NCBI GenBank assembly: GCA_016787575.1
Contig: JAEUUO010000010.1
Coordinates: 124,001 to 188,000, forward strand
Direction: 5' to 3'
Length of the DNA: 64,000 nt
DNA from: Saprospiraceae bacterium
GTDB taxonomy: Bacteria; Bacteroidota; Bacteroidia; Chitinophagales; Saprospiraceae
Of the stretch, positions 9,214 through 18,136 are shown piece by piece. A program made the translations under genes and the position numbers. Every line of letters begins with the position of its first letter. The stretch's first letter is position 1. Under the pieces are notes generated by a model. The model was not told the origin of the DNA. It saw nothing but the letters and a program-made list of their open reading frames with translations, and searched no databases.

Positions 9214-9221
9214 CAAAGATA
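9214..9221 (-). promoter_or_regulatory. -7 promoter box of the DUF58-PPK2-S4 unit
   Basis: Minus-strand TATCTTTG fits TAnnTTTG. It ends 24 nt before the DUF58 ATG at 9189 and overlaps a possible upstream TTG start, which is therefore rejected. Confidence 0.6.
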
Positions 9222-9247
9222 AGAGCCTTCTGGTTTAATTTGTCTTA

Positions 9248-9565
9248 TTAAATAATTGCTTCCAGTTTCTGTTTTAGAGTTGCTTTACTCGCTGCACCAA
9301 CTTGTTTATCAACAACCTGACCATTTTTAATAAAAAGTATGGTCGGTATACTCCGCACTCCAAATTGCATAGAAACACTTGGATTGGTGTCGACGTTTAA
9401 TTTTCCAATTTTCACCTTTTCTCCAAATTCTGTTGAAAGCTCATCAATAATAGGTCCAACTAATTTACAAGGACCACACCACTCTGCCCAAAAGTCAACT
9501 ACTGCTGCACCATTTGGATTTAAAGCTTCGGTCTGAAAATTAGTATCTGTAAATTCAAAAGCCAT
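9248..9565 (-). CDS. trxA: Thioredoxin
   Basis: A 105-residue cytoplasmic thioredoxin with the standard redox site WCGPC (Cys30, Cys33), the preceding VVDFWAEW strand, the cis-proline segment RSIPT and a glycine-rich GAASKATL tail helix. Length and sequence are those of housekeeping TrxA, which reduces protein disulfides with electrons from thioredoxin reductase. It is divergent from the DUF3810 gene, whose -7 box lies only 8 nt from the trxA start, so the two promoters share about 50 bp. Confidence 0.95.
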   Translation of the reverse strand: MAFEFTDTNFQTEALNPNGAAVVDFWAEWCGPCKLVGPIIDELSTEFGEKVKIGKLNVDTNPSVSMQFGVRSIPTILFIKNGQVVDKQVGAASKATLKQKLEAII

Positions 9566-9572
9566 ATCTTAT

Positions 9573-9580
9573 TAATTTTG
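9573..9580 (+). promoter_or_regulatory. -7 promoter box of the DUF3810 gene
   Basis: TAATTTTG fits TAnnTTTG, 36 nt before the ATG at 9617, in the short divergent region shared with trxA. Confidence 0.5.
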
Positions 9581-9616
9581 ATTTATATTATAACGCCATG
9601 ATCCCGAATTAGTTCA

Positions 9617-10726
9617 ATGAAAACTCTTAGTAAAATCTTAAAAAACGTTAAATCGAACGTGTCGGTATGTCATTTTTATTGCTTTGGTTTTCTGGCCTTT
9701 AGCTTAGCAGCGTCCGTTTTTTTTAATAGTAACAGTGCATTAACTGAACAAATTTATTACAGGTTGATTTATTCAAATTTTAGATGGCTCTGGGATCATA
9801 GTTTTTCTTTTTTACCCTTGCCAGTTATATACATCTGGTTGGCATTTGTTTTCACATACACCTTCTACAGCTTTTACCAGTATTTTAAAAATAAAGTAAA
9901 ATATACAAAATTGATTATCAATTTGTTATGTTTTATTTCACTACATATTTGCTGGTTTTATTGGGCTTGGGGTTACAATTACAACCGGATCCAATTAGGA
10001 ATTCGCTGGAACTTGTACTCGGATATAACTGAGAATGAATTTATCGAAGCATTAAAAGAACAAACACAGTTGGTTGGTACTTTAAGAATTGCTGATTCAA
10101 TAATTTTAGATGCACCAATGCAAAATCCTTTGGCTTTAGAATCAGAGGTCCGAAAACTAATCAATAATTTTCAGGAATCTCATGGATTTTTAAGTTTCTC
10201 AGGAATTCGTTGCCGAGACTTAAAACCATCTGGATTCTTGTTGATTTGGGCAGCATCTGGTGTTTACCTTCCGTTTTGCAGTGAAAGCCAAATAGATGCT
10301 GGTTTATCGGTTTACTCAAAGCCATTTACAATTGCACATGAACTAAGTCATGGAATGGGTTGGACGCATGAAGGAGATTGCAATTTAATAGCTTACCTTG
10401 CATGTCGGAATAGTAAAAATCCCTACATTCGATATTGTGCTGAATTAAATTATTGGCGGTATTTGTTAAGCCATGCATCCAGAAATTTTTCGGAAATTTA
10501 TAATCAAACCATTTCACAAATACCCTTAAAAGTAAAAAGTGATTTGCTTTCAATTCATGAAGCCAATAATCGCTATCCGGAATTTCTTCCTAATTTTCGC
10601 AACTGGTTTTATGAATGGTATTTAATTAAAAATGGGATCCAAAGTGGACAAAAATCATATACAGAATTGATTCCAATGCTGATAAATTACAAGAAGAAAA
10701 ATCAAGAGGATTTTTATAATGAATGA
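9617..10726 (+). CDS. DUF3810 membrane protein with zinc-metalloprotease motif
   Basis: A 369-residue protein of the DUF3810 family found in Bacteroidota and Firmicutes. Three hydrophobic helices lie near 21-37, 64-88 and 98-118. The large extracytoplasmic part holds a gluzincin-like zinc motif: HELSH at 241-245 with a downstream glutamate in HEGDCNLIAY (Glu252), and a Cys/Tyr-rich stretch after it. This suggests a membrane-anchored metallopeptidase, although no substrate is known for the family. It is monocistronic and divergent from trxA. Confidence 0.8.
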   Translation: MKTLSKILKNVKSNVSVCHFYCFGFLAFSLAASVFFNSNSALTEQIYYRLIYSNFRWLWDHSFSFLPLPVIYIWLAFVFTYTFYSFYQYFKNKVKYTKLIINLLCFISLHICWFYWAWGYNYNRIQLGIRWNLYSDITENEFIEALKEQTQLVGTLRIADSIILDAPMQNPLALESEVRKLINNFQESHGFLSFSGIRCRDLKPSGFLLIWAASGVYLPFCSESQIDAGLSVYSKPFTIAHELSHGMGWTHEGDCNLIAYLACRNSKNPYIRYCAELNYWRYLLSHASRNFSEIYNQTISQIPLKVKSDLLSIHEANNRYPEFLPNFRNWFYEWYLIKNGIQSGQKSYTELIPMLINYKKKNQEDFYNE

Positions 10727-10848
10727 TTCAGTGAATACGTCTCTGGCTTGATGTGTTGATTTATTGGATGAAGCTTCTACCAATCGATTGCAATGAAGTT
10801 TCCAAATTTTATTCCAAATCCATATACTTTTGTCCTTGAAAGATTGAC

Positions 10849-11520
10849 TTACAATTTATTCAAATATGTAATAATATTCTCATTTAATATTTCGATAGCT
10901 TCCGGAATTTTCCATTTTGATTTATCACGGGGCTCAACGAAATTTGAGATGCAACGCAATGACACAAAAGGTATATCTAGGATTTTTGCAGCATAAAACA
11001 TCCCAGCACCTTCCATACTTTCCACATCACACTCAAATTTTTCCTTTAAACGGGAAATTGTATTTTTTGAACCACTGGTACGATTTACTGTAAGACCTTT
11101 TACTGGAAGAAATCCTGTTTGAGTCACATGCTTTGAGTTTAATAAAACACTTTTATGGTATGGGAATCTATTGGGATCCATTAAATCCATTTCAAAAATG
11201 TTTAAAAAATCTCCATCAGCTTTTTCTGCACCTAAATCACCCCACTGTTCTGAAACAACCTCTACCATACTTCCAATATTTATATGTGGGTGATAGGATC
11301 CAGATATACCTGCATGAATTATTAAATCAAAATTTTGAAGTCCTTTAAATCTTGCCAGTGCAAATGCCATCATGGTACTACCTATGCCAGATACCAATGG
11401 AAATAAGGTCATGCCCTTGTATTCATATTGAGAAAAACTAATCGTTTTCGCATTTGAATTTAAATAACTTATGGCCGGAGCTATTTCGGCTTGAGTTGCA
11501 CTGACTAAAAGTATTTTCAT
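10849..11520 (-). CDS. mqnB: Futalosine hydrolase
   Basis: A 223-residue nucleoside phosphorylase-fold protein matching futalosine hydrolase, which cleaves futalosine to dehypoxanthine futalosine in the alternative menaquinone pathway. Landmarks are the N-terminal strand MKILLVSAT with the catalytic-region glutamate, LVSGIGSTMMA, HAGISGSY, the GDLGAEKADG loop, the VESMEGAGMFYAA purine-binding segment and the final RCISNFVEPRD. Other PNP-family nucleosidases (MTA/SAH nucleosidase) share the fold, but the GDLGAEKADG and SNFVEPRD pattern favours MqnB. Its start overlaps the stop of the upstream outer-membrane gene by 4 nt. Confidence 0.85.
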   Translation of the reverse strand: MKILLVSATQAEIAPAISYLNSNAKTISFSQYEYKGMTLFPLVSGIGSTMMAFALARFKGLQNFDLIIHAGISGSYHPHINIGSMVEVVSEQWGDLGAEKADGDFLNIFEMDLMDPNRFPYHKSVLLNSKHVTQTGFLPVKGLTVNRTSGSKNTISRLKEKFECDVESMEGAGMFYAAKILDIPFVSLRCISNFVEPRDKSKWKIPEAIEILNENIITYLNKL

Positions 11521-12341
11521 GATTTTGATTCAAGAATCCATTTTATAGCAAATGACGGACTCCAACCCAAAAGTAAATGATTCTCAAAGGAACTTGTGAT
11601 TTTACACTTTTTATTTATTGTTGCAATTAAGCCAAAACCGTATTCAACTGGATTTGTTTGAAAACCACTTAAAGCTTCAAGTTGCTTATAAATTGCATAC
11701 CTAAAACCAATGTGAACAGACTCTGTCTTAAAATTATTTAAATGACACTCTATGTTGATTTCTGTAAAATTACTCAACTGGTAACACAAGCCAATTTTAT
11801 AGATAGAATTATTAAAATGTTGGAACTCCTGATCTAACTGAATCGGATTTTGAAAAACCAAGCCTACCTGCACGTTTGTAAGCAAATTGGATTGAAAACC
11901 CAAACTGAAGGCAAGATGATTAGTTTCCTCAGAAAATGATCGCTTACTATGAATATAATTCACAGTCATTCCTATGTGCGATTTTTGACTCAATGCCCTG
12001 CTGTATGCAAATGCTGTGAAGAAATCATTGAATTCAGCACTGCCATCCGATCCAATACAGCCAAAAATTCCGGAATTTTTAAAAGGCTTTTGATAGGATA
12101 AAAAACTCGAATACAATCCTTTGACTAAGTAATAGTTATGAGACTCCAGCGCAATAGAAGCTTGTTTAATTTTAGCAATTCCTGCCGGGTTTAATACTGA
12201 GGATTCACTCAGGAAGGAACAGATACCGGTTTTACCGGTACCCCTTGCCTCACTGGTCACAAATGAATAAAAAATGGAATATTGTGCTGTCAAAGGACAA
12301 TTCCATAAAAGAACGAATAGGAATGGGAGTCTCAAAGCCAT
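11517..12341 (-). CDS. Predicted outer-membrane beta-barrel protein
   Basis: A 274-residue exported protein with a signal peptide ending near residue 19 (CPLTAQ). The rest is made of alternating hydrophobic strands with aromatic girdles, and an early NPAGIAKI segment like that of PorV/PorQ or FadL-like barrels in Bacteroidota. No enzyme motif is visible. The stop overlaps the mqnB start (ATGA), so they form a two-gene unit, although a functional link between a barrel and futalosine hydrolysis is not obvious. Placement in the PorV/PorQ group is tentative. Confidence 0.6.
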   Translation of the reverse strand: MALRLPFLFVLLWNCPLTAQYSIFYSFVTSEARGTGKTGICSFLSESSVLNPAGIAKIKQASIALESHNYYLVKGLYSSFLSYQKPFKNSGIFGCIGSDGSAEFNDFFTAFAYSRALSQKSHIGMTVNYIHSKRSFSEETNHLAFSLGFQSNLLTNVQVGLVFQNPIQLDQEFQHFNNSIYKIGLCYQLSNFTEINIECHLNNFKTESVHIGFRYAIYKQLEALSGFQTNPVEYGFGLIATINKKCKITSSFENHLLLGWSPSFAIKWILESKS

Positions 12342-12460
12342 GCTAAGCTACCGATAATACAAGTTGTATTTCTGTAGTTTTATTGAATCCTGTAAACTAT
12401 TTATTCTATAAGCATAATTCCTGATTGAAATTCTAGGAGCTGATTCTATGGTGGACTTTG

Positions 12461-12468
12461 TACCTTTG
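12461..12468 (+). promoter_or_regulatory. -7 promoter box of the HerA-like gene
   Basis: TACCTTTG fits TAnnTTTG, 43 nt before the ATG at 12512. It lies next to an in-frame TTG at 12458, ruling that codon out as a start. Confidence 0.6.
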
Positions 12469-12511
12469 TTTAAGTAAAATTATTTTAAAAAAGAAAAATA
12501 GGGAACTCCAT

Positions 12512-14050
12512 ATGAAGGACGCATTTATAGAAAAACTAAAACCCGCATACCAATTTCAAGGTCCTTTCATAACATTGGGGGCTGCTGTTTTAACTGGAGA
12601 GGTAATCCCTGATTTAAAGATTGGATTGCCCTTAAAAATGATGAATCGGCATGGGCTCATTGCAGGTGCTACAGGTACTGGCAAAACAAAATCATTGCAA
12701 GTGATGGCCGAGCAGCTTTCATTGCAAGGAGTCTCCTGTTTGCTTTTAGATATCAAAGGAGATTTAAGTGGGATTGCAATCGAAGGAACTGAAAATCCGA
12801 AGATTAATGAAAGACACACTGCCATTCAATTGAATTGGCAAGCACACAGCAATCCAGTTGAATTATTGAGTATTTCTGGTCAGCAGGGTGTTCGAATGCG
12901 CGCTACTGTCTCTGAATTTGGCCCCGTTCTATTTGCTAAAATTTTAGGACTGAATGATACCCAGGAAGGTGTGTTGTCCATGATTTTTAAATTTTGTGAC
13001 GACAATGGACTGCTTTTGCTTGATTTAGAGGATCTCAAAAAAGTAATTCAATTTATAAGTGAAGACGGCAAAGAACTGATAGAAAAAGAATTCGGTGCAT
13101 TTTCCAGTGTCTCAAGTGGCACTATTTTGCGTAAAATCATAGAATTAGAACAACAAGGAGCAAGTTTATTTTTTGGCGAACGCAGTTTTGAAGTAGAAGA
13201 TTTAATTCGAAAAAATTCACAGGGACATGGTATTATCAGCATTTTACGTGCCATTGACATTCAAGACAAACCCAAATTTTTCAGCACCTTTATGTTGCAG
13301 ATTCTTGCAGAAGTCTATTCTAAATTTCCTGAAGTTGGCGACCTGGATAAACCGAAATTGATGTTGTTTATTGATGAGGCCCATTTGCTTTTTGATGAAG
13401 CGAGTTCCGCATTAATGGATCAAATGGAAGCAGTTATCAAATTGATACGGTCAAAAGGCATTGGCTTGATTTTTATTACACAAAATCCTGTTGATATTCC
13501 TGAAAGCATTCTGGCCCAATTGGGTTTAAAAATACAACATGCACTTAGGGCATTTACAGCAAAAGACCGGAAGGCCATTAAAATGGCATCAGAAAATTAT
13601 CCTGAGACAGATTTTTACGATGTACCTCAATTGATTACTGAATTAGGAATAGGCGAAGCATTTGTCACTGGATTAAATGAAAAGGGGATTCCAACACCAC
13701 TGGCGCATGTTATGATGCGCGCACCGGAATCAAGAATGGATATTCTAACCGAATCAGAAATTCAACAACTTTTAAAATCTTCTGAAATTGCAGATTATTA
13801 CAATGAATCCATAAATCGTGAAAGTGCTGCTGAAATTCTACAACAAAAATATGAAGAGCACGCCGAACAACAAGAGCAACAAGTAGAGGTTGAATCTAAA
13901 CCTCGTGGCAAAACTGTTTTACAAAAAGTATTTGATAGCACCGTAACCAGACAAGTTGGACGAACTGTTGCCCGTGAACTAACCCGTGGTTTATTGGGTA
14001 TGTTTGGCATTAAAACAACTGCTCCACGTAAAAGGAAATCTTGGTTTTGA
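12512..14050 (+). CDS. HerA-like ATPase (DUF853 family)
   Basis: A 512-residue FtsK/HerA-superfamily ATPase of the DUF853 type. Walker A is GATGTGKT at 52-59, Walker B is LFIDEAH around 285-291, and a sensor-like stretch GLIFITQNP follows. The tail is Gln/Glu-rich (a likely coiled coil) and ends in a basic segment. Members are cytoplasmic and are thought to pump or remodel DNA or protein, but the physiological role is unknown. No NurA nuclease gene is nearby. The ATG at 12512 is chosen because the promoter box starts after the earlier TTG. The gene is monocistronic. Confidence 0.88.
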   Translation: MKDAFIEKLKPAYQFQGPFITLGAAVLTGEVIPDLKIGLPLKMMNRHGLIAGATGTGKTKSLQVMAEQLSLQGVSCLLLDIKGDLSGIAIEGTENPKINERHTAIQLNWQAHSNPVELLSISGQQGVRMRATVSEFGPVLFAKILGLNDTQEGVLSMIFKFCDDNGLLLLDLEDLKKVIQFISEDGKELIEKEFGAFSSVSSGTILRKIIELEQQGASLFFGERSFEVEDLIRKNSQGHGIISILRAIDIQDKPKFFSTFMLQILAEVYSKFPEVGDLDKPKLMLFIDEAHLLFDEASSALMDQMEAVIKLIRSKGIGLIFITQNPVDIPESILAQLGLKIQHALRAFTAKDRKAIKMASENYPETDFYDVPQLITELGIGEAFVTGLNEKGIPTPLAHVMMRAPESRMDILTESEIQQLLKSSEIADYYNESINRESAAEILQQKYEEHAEQQEQQVEVESKPRGKTVLQKVFDSTVTRQVGRTVARELTRGLLGMFGIKTTAPRKRKSWF

Positions 14051-14177
14051 TGGGCGTTTTAATTAGCTAAACTTATCCCATTGATTTAAATTTATTTAAA
14101 CTTCAGGAATTTAAAATACAATAATTCGAGGTTTTATTAATAAACCAGGTATAAATTAATATTGCAATTTCTAAACC

Positions 14178-14735
14178 TTACTTTCCTTTAGTTGGAGTAG
14201 CTTTAAAATTTTCCTGGAATGATTGGTATGGTGTGGTCTTATAATGATTTCCACCAAAATAATTTGTAATGATTTCAAAAGTGTCTGCATCCTGATATCC
14301 AGGTAATGGTTGAATGGTATTGAAATCTTCATCCATAAATACAAATGTTGGATACGATAATTGGCCGTTTGTAATTTCAATTGCCAATTCATGCACACCT
14401 CTATTTCCACGAGACATATATTTAAAAACTTTTGACTTGAAATTAATATCTTCTCGTTGTTCTGCATTAAATTTTACGGCGTAATAATTTTTATTTACAT
14501 ATTTAACGATTCTGGGATCCTGAAACGTAGATGCATCCATGCGCTTGCACCATCCACACCAATTGGTATAAACATCAACCAGTACTTTGCGTTTTTGCTT
14601 TTTCATCAAACTTTGGGCATCGTCCCAATTAACCCAATTAATTTTTTCCTGGGATTGGGCTGGACCACATGATCCGAATATTAAAACAAGTGTGAGCGCT
14701 CCGAACAGGCTTGCATTTAAAAATCTACGATTCAT
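14178..14735 (-). CDS. Thioredoxin-fold lipoprotein
   Basis: A 185-residue exported protein with an N-terminal lipoprotein signal (hydrophobic stretch then IFGSC, Cys23). The thioredoxin fold follows, with a CGWC redox site at 60-63 (YTNWCGWCKRMD), close to the DUF255/thioredoxin_7 type. After the fold the chain has a cis-proline-like YPTFVFMD segment. It probably acts in the periplasm on thiols of exported proteins. It lies alone between the HerA-like gene (convergent) and ribD. Confidence 0.83.
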   Translation of the reverse strand: MNRRFLNASLFGALTLVLIFGSCGPAQSQEKINWVNWDDAQSLMKKQKRKVLVDVYTNWCGWCKRMDASTFQDPRIVKYVNKNYYAVKFNAEQREDINFKSKVFKYMSRGNRGVHELAIEITNGQLSYPTFVFMDEDFNTIQPLPGYQDADTFEIITNYFGGNHYKTTPYQSFQENFKATPTKGK

Positions 14736-14835
14736 CGGACTTAATTTTATTTAATTTAGACAACAAAATAACGATTAAGTAACTGATTTAACAAGGGAAG
14801 GGGTTTTAAATAAGCCCACTTTAAAACAACTTTAA

Positions 14836-15852
14836 CTAATAATCACTGTTTTTCGCGATATAATGTATGGTATCTTTATTTAATGTGACCGTTTTGACCA
14901 ATTGTCCGCGAATCGAGGGAGCGGAAATCCCCTTTCCAATTTTTAATTCTGTATTCGTAATGATACGTGCTTCATCCCACAGCCCAGATTCATAGAAAAA
15001 CTTCAGAGTTTTAGCCCCTCCTTCCACCAAGACAATGCCAATCTTTTTTTCATACAACTTAGATAGTAACTGATTTGCAGTATAAAATTCTCCTAAACCC
15101 AAATCACTTAAATCAAAGCTAGGCGCTTCCAGATTAAATACATTTAAATGGCTCCTTTGTTCCATTCCAAATCTTGCCAACACTATCCTAATCGGGTTTT
15201 TTCCATTCCAGTGCCTTGAATTTAATGTTGGATTGTCGATTAACACTGTGTTTTTACCAACAACAATGGCATCTACCTCAGCCCGCCAGCGGTGTGCGCA
15301 AATATCTGATGCAAACGAACTTATTTTCGTTTGTTCATCTGAAGCACCTAAAAAATAATCCGCGGTTTGAGCAAATTTTAAAATAACGTACGGTCTTTGG
15401 TTTTTTATACCACAACTGTATTCACGAATTAATTCTTGCCCATCTTGTTCTAAATAAGGCCCGTTTGTATTTACTCCATTTGCTTTTAACAAATGAATGC
15501 TTTTACCAGACATTAGTGGATTGGGATCAAGTGTAGAAAAAACCAACTCAGGAATGTGATTTTTTAAAATAAATTCAGTACAAGGACCTGTTTTGCCATA
15601 ATGATTGCAGGGCTCAAGGCTCACAATAAGTGTTGATTGCGAAATTAAATGCTTGTCTTCTGGCCTCACGGAATCAATTGCTAGGACTTCAGCATGGGGC
15701 CCACCAAATTGCTGATGGTATCCTTCGCCTATGATTCTATCCTGGTAAACAAGGACAGCCCCAACTTTTGGATTTGGTGAAACGGAGCCACTCCCAAGTC
15801 TTGCGAGGTAAAAACAATAAGACAAGTATTTTTCAGCGCGAACTTCATCCAT
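14836..15852 (-). CDS. ribD: Bifunctional riboflavin biosynthesis protein RibD
   Basis: Deaminase plus reductase for the second and third steps of riboflavin synthesis. The N-terminal deaminase has the zinc site HAE (53-55) and PCNHYGKTGPC (Cys82, Cys91). The C-terminal reductase starts near residue 150 (RPYVILKFAQTAD) and includes LIDNPTLNSR and VEGGAKTLKFF. At 338 residues it is normal. The ATG at 15852 is chosen because the region upstream holds the promoter; a longer frame from 15972 would start inside the neighbouring aquaporin gene. No other rib gene is near. Confidence 0.93.
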   Translation of the reverse strand: MDEVRAEKYLSYCFYLARLGSGSVSPNPKVGAVLVYQDRIIGEGYHQQFGGPHAEVLAIDSVRPEDKHLISQSTLIVSLEPCNHYGKTGPCTEFILKNHIPELVFSTLDPNPLMSGKSIHLLKANGVNTNGPYLEQDGQELIREYSCGIKNQRPYVILKFAQTADYFLGASDEQTKISSFASDICAHRWRAEVDAIVVGKNTVLIDNPTLNSRHWNGKNPIRIVLARFGMEQRSHLNVFNLEAPSFDLSDLGLGEFYTANQLLSKLYEKKIGIVLVEGGAKTLKFFYESGLWDEARIITNTELKIGKGISAPSIRGQLVKTVTLNKDTIHYIAKNSDY

Positions 15853-15855
15853 GGT

Positions 15856-15886
15856 TTTGGCACATCCACAATTTAGAATACATTTA
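15856..15886 (+). promoter_or_regulatory. Putative aquaporin promoter (-33 and -7)
   Basis: TTTG at 15856-15859 and TACATTTA at 15879-15886 (7 of 8 matches to TAnnTTTG) are 19 nt apart, the expected Bacteroidota spacing. The leader would be about 12-18 nt. Confidence 0.45.
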
Positions 15887-15900
15887 TACTGGATTTCGAA

Positions 15901-15908
15901 CAAATGTA
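15901..15908 (-). promoter_or_regulatory. -7 promoter box of ribD
   Basis: Minus-strand TACATTTG fits TAnnTTTG, 48 nt before the ribD ATG. It overlaps the first aquaporin start codon on the other strand, so the two divergent genes share this short region. Confidence 0.5.
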
Positions 15909-16542
15909 TATGAAAATCAAAAAACTCATTGCTGAATTTATTGGAACTTTCTTTTTGGTATGTACCATTCACATTTGTGCGCTTAACGGTACATCACAAC
16001 TAATGCCTATGGCCGCAGGCTTAATGTTAATTGCGATGGTTTTTGCTGGTGGACATATTTCAGGTGCCCATTACAATCCAGCGGTCACGATAGCCGTATT
16101 TCTAAGGGGAAAATGCTCTGCAGCGGATGTTCCAGCTTATATTTTTTCTCAATTATTGGCAGCCAGCATTGCTTCTTTGCTTGTAAACAGTTTCCTGATA
16201 AATAAGATGGGAGCCGGTTTAGACCTTTCCACAAACGCTATTCAAGCTATTTTTGCCGAAGCATTGGGCACGTTTGCATTGTGTTGGGTGGTTCTAAATG
16301 TTGCTAGTTCGAAAGACACCGAAGGGAATTCATTTTACGGAGTTGCCATTGGTTTGGCGTTTGCCGCCTGTGGTTTTTCATTGGGTGGCATATCAGGAGG
16401 GGCATTCAATCCAGCTATCGCATTTAGTTTAGGCATAAGTCAAATTTCAGGCTTTAATAATTTATGGATTTATTTTGTTGGCGAATTTATTGGCGCTGTA
16501 TTAGCCGCTTATGTCTATTTGTTTATAAACGGGAAAGATTAA
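15904..16542 (+). CDS. Aquaporin-family channel with atypical pore filter
   Basis: A 212-residue MIP channel with six hydrophobic helices and both NPA boxes (58-60 in HYNPAV, 169-171 in AFNPAI). By hand alignment to E. coli AqpZ the four aromatic/arginine filter positions are Ala38, Gly157, Gly166 and Ile172 instead of Phe, His, Thr and Arg. The pore should therefore be wide and nonpolar, and the solute is not predictable: it may be a gas, a small uncharged molecule or something else. The start may be ATG 15904 or 15910 (MKIKKLIAEF). It is divergent from ribD. Confidence 0.9.
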   Translation: MYMKIKKLIAEFIGTFFLVCTIHICALNGTSQLMPMAAGLMLIAMVFAGGHISGAHYNPAVTIAVFLRGKCSAADVPAYIFSQLLAASIASLLVNSFLINKMGAGLDLSTNAIQAIFAEALGTFALCWVVLNVASSKDTEGNSFYGVAIGLAFAACGFSLGGISGGAFNPAIAFSLGISQISGFNNLWIYFVGEFIGAVLAAYVYLFINGKD

Positions 16543-16588
16543 TCAACACTTCTATTTTTCCAACGACAGTTAACATTCAAATCGTAAA

Positions 16589-17821
16589 TTATTCATGCTC
16601 ACGATCCAAAATTCCAGACTTGGAAAGCATGAAGCTATCTTGTTCTTCTTCAGATGTATTTAAGGGTTTATTTAATAAAGCATTAAGATCAGGTTGACCA
16701 GCCTCATACCAGGCTGTCATCCAAATGCTTCCTAAAGTCAGGATACTTTCTCTCATGCGCTCTTCCACTTGATGATCTAATAATTCCATATAACTTTTAG
16801 CATAGGCTTTGCATTGTGTTTTTACAACAACATTCAATCTCGTGTCATAACAATATTTTTCATCATCGGGCGTAGAAACACTCAACTTACGTTCCATTTC
16901 CAATGCCATGGAAACGCCTTGATGACTTTCAAGAATTACTTCCCAAATTCGTTCTCTTACATCTCCAATGTACTTAGCCTTACCTACAACAAAATCGAAT
17001 GATTCTATTGCAAATAATTCCGGAATTCTACTTTCCCAAAATGCATGAATGCCATGCTGATTGGTCAATTGTCCGTTGTAATTCATACTGGTATGCAAAG
17101 GCACATGCGCATCGCCAATGTAATGTCCTATTTCCGCAGAACATCTTACTATTGCATTTACGTTTTCAGTTTCAAAAGCTTTTACCAATTTATTATAACA
17201 GCGCTCTAAATTGTAAGGTAAAATACCATGATTTGAAAATCGATCCACAATCTCAATCATATCATCAACCTGAATAAATGGAACTATTGTTTCAAAATAA
17301 TTCGCAGGAAAAATCCAATCCTTTCCATCAAATAAATTAAAATTATGCAATTTTATTGCTTTGCAAATTGCTTGCAATTCAATCCCGCCATTGGTTATCA
17401 ATCCGGAATCCATCCAATACTTGCAGTAAAATAAAGAATCAGCACCTTTGAATTTTGAATAAATTGTATCAAATAACAAGGTGCTTGAATCTTTTGAAAT
17501 TAAATAAATTGCACTGTTTTTTAAAATCGCTTTTAGATAATCTTTATCCGGTATACCGTGATTCTCATAAATCCATTTATCAAGATCGATAAAGTGACAT
17601 ATGGCCTCTGTTTTTACAGCATACCGCCTTTTGTCAGGGTCTACCGAATGGTCTGTGATGTAATCCAAATGTGATTTGTAAAACTCAATCATTGCCTCTG
17701 GAAGAGTAAAAACTGCCAAACGATTAATTAGTCTGTGTCCGAAAAAACCCCATACAAACTGATTCCTGGTCGCTTGGAAAGCCAAAATTCCGACAACAAT
17801 AAAAATAAGACCTGTTCTCAT
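16589..17821 (-). CDS. Zinc-dependent phospholipase C / S1-P1 nuclease-like protein
   Basis: A 410-residue exported protein of the zinc phospholipase C/P1 nuclease fold. After a short N-terminal hydrophobic segment comes FVWGFFGHRLINRLAVFTLP, where the Trp and His of this family ligate zinc. Further ligands fit CHFID (about 97-101), GHYIGDAHVPLH and HAFWE. The C-terminal 90 residues are helical and acidic. Whether it acts on lipids or nucleic acids cannot be read from sequence. It is the last gene before the aquaporin and is separated from the gld block by a gene-free stretch, so it is probably transcribed alone. Confidence 0.85.
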   Translation of the reverse strand: MRTGLIFIVVGILAFQATRNQFVWGFFGHRLINRLAVFTLPEAMIEFYKSHLDYITDHSVDPDKRRYAVKTEAICHFIDLDKWIYENHGIPDKDYLKAILKNSAIYLISKDSSTLLFDTIYSKFKGADSLFYCKYWMDSGLITNGGIELQAICKAIKLHNFNLFDGKDWIFPANYFETIVPFIQVDDMIEIVDRFSNHGILPYNLERCYNKLVKAFETENVNAIVRCSAEIGHYIGDAHVPLHTSMNYNGQLTNQHGIHAFWESRIPELFAIESFDFVVGKAKYIGDVRERIWEVILESHQGVSMALEMERKLSVSTPDDEKYCYDTRLNVVVKTQCKAYAKSYMELLDHQVEERMRESILTLGSIWMTAWYEAGQPDLNALLNKPLNTSEEEQDSFMLSKSGILDREHE

Positions 17822-18136
17822 GTGTAATTAATTTTTTAAGGTGCTTCAGAAAACGCTAAACATACCTCCTCAATTTGTTACCACACAACTCAAACAATGG
17901 CTTTCAAAAACACAAATTTATTAAGTCGCTTTTGATACGCTAATTTATTTATCTACAGCTTTGTACTGTGTTTCAATCACAAGATGAAGCATAATTACAT
18001 TTTCAAACTTGCGCGCAATATGATGCCCCATCAGAAGCGATATCTTCTGCAATTTTTTTCTAAATCAATAAATTAGCCCTTGATGAAAGTTAACAGGATG
18101 GGTGCAATCCAGTTAACATTACAAATTTATAAAAAT
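17822..18136. other. Gene-free stretch between the phospholipase-like gene and the gld operon
   Basis: No credible reading frame on either strand. Minus-strand TATGTTTA (17857-17864, 7 of 8 matches to TAnnTTTG) could drive the phospholipase-like gene. A hairpin close to the gld operon end is listed separately. Confidence 0.5.
18089..18117 (-). terminator. Hairpin after the gld operon
   Basis: GTTAAC and GGAT pair with ATCC and GTTAAC around a 7-nt loop, with one A-A mismatch. It lies 20 nt after the DUF4340 stop. No strong T-run follows, so terminator status is tentative. Confidence 0.4.

Noticed and set aside
9190..9216. Longer start (TTG) for the DUF58 protein
   Set aside because: The codon lies inside the -7 promoter box, so it would not be on the transcript; the ATG at 9189 fits.
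12458..12511. Longer start (TTG) for the HerA-like gene
   Set aside because: The TACCTTTG box starts right after it, and the extra 18 residues have no family resemblance.
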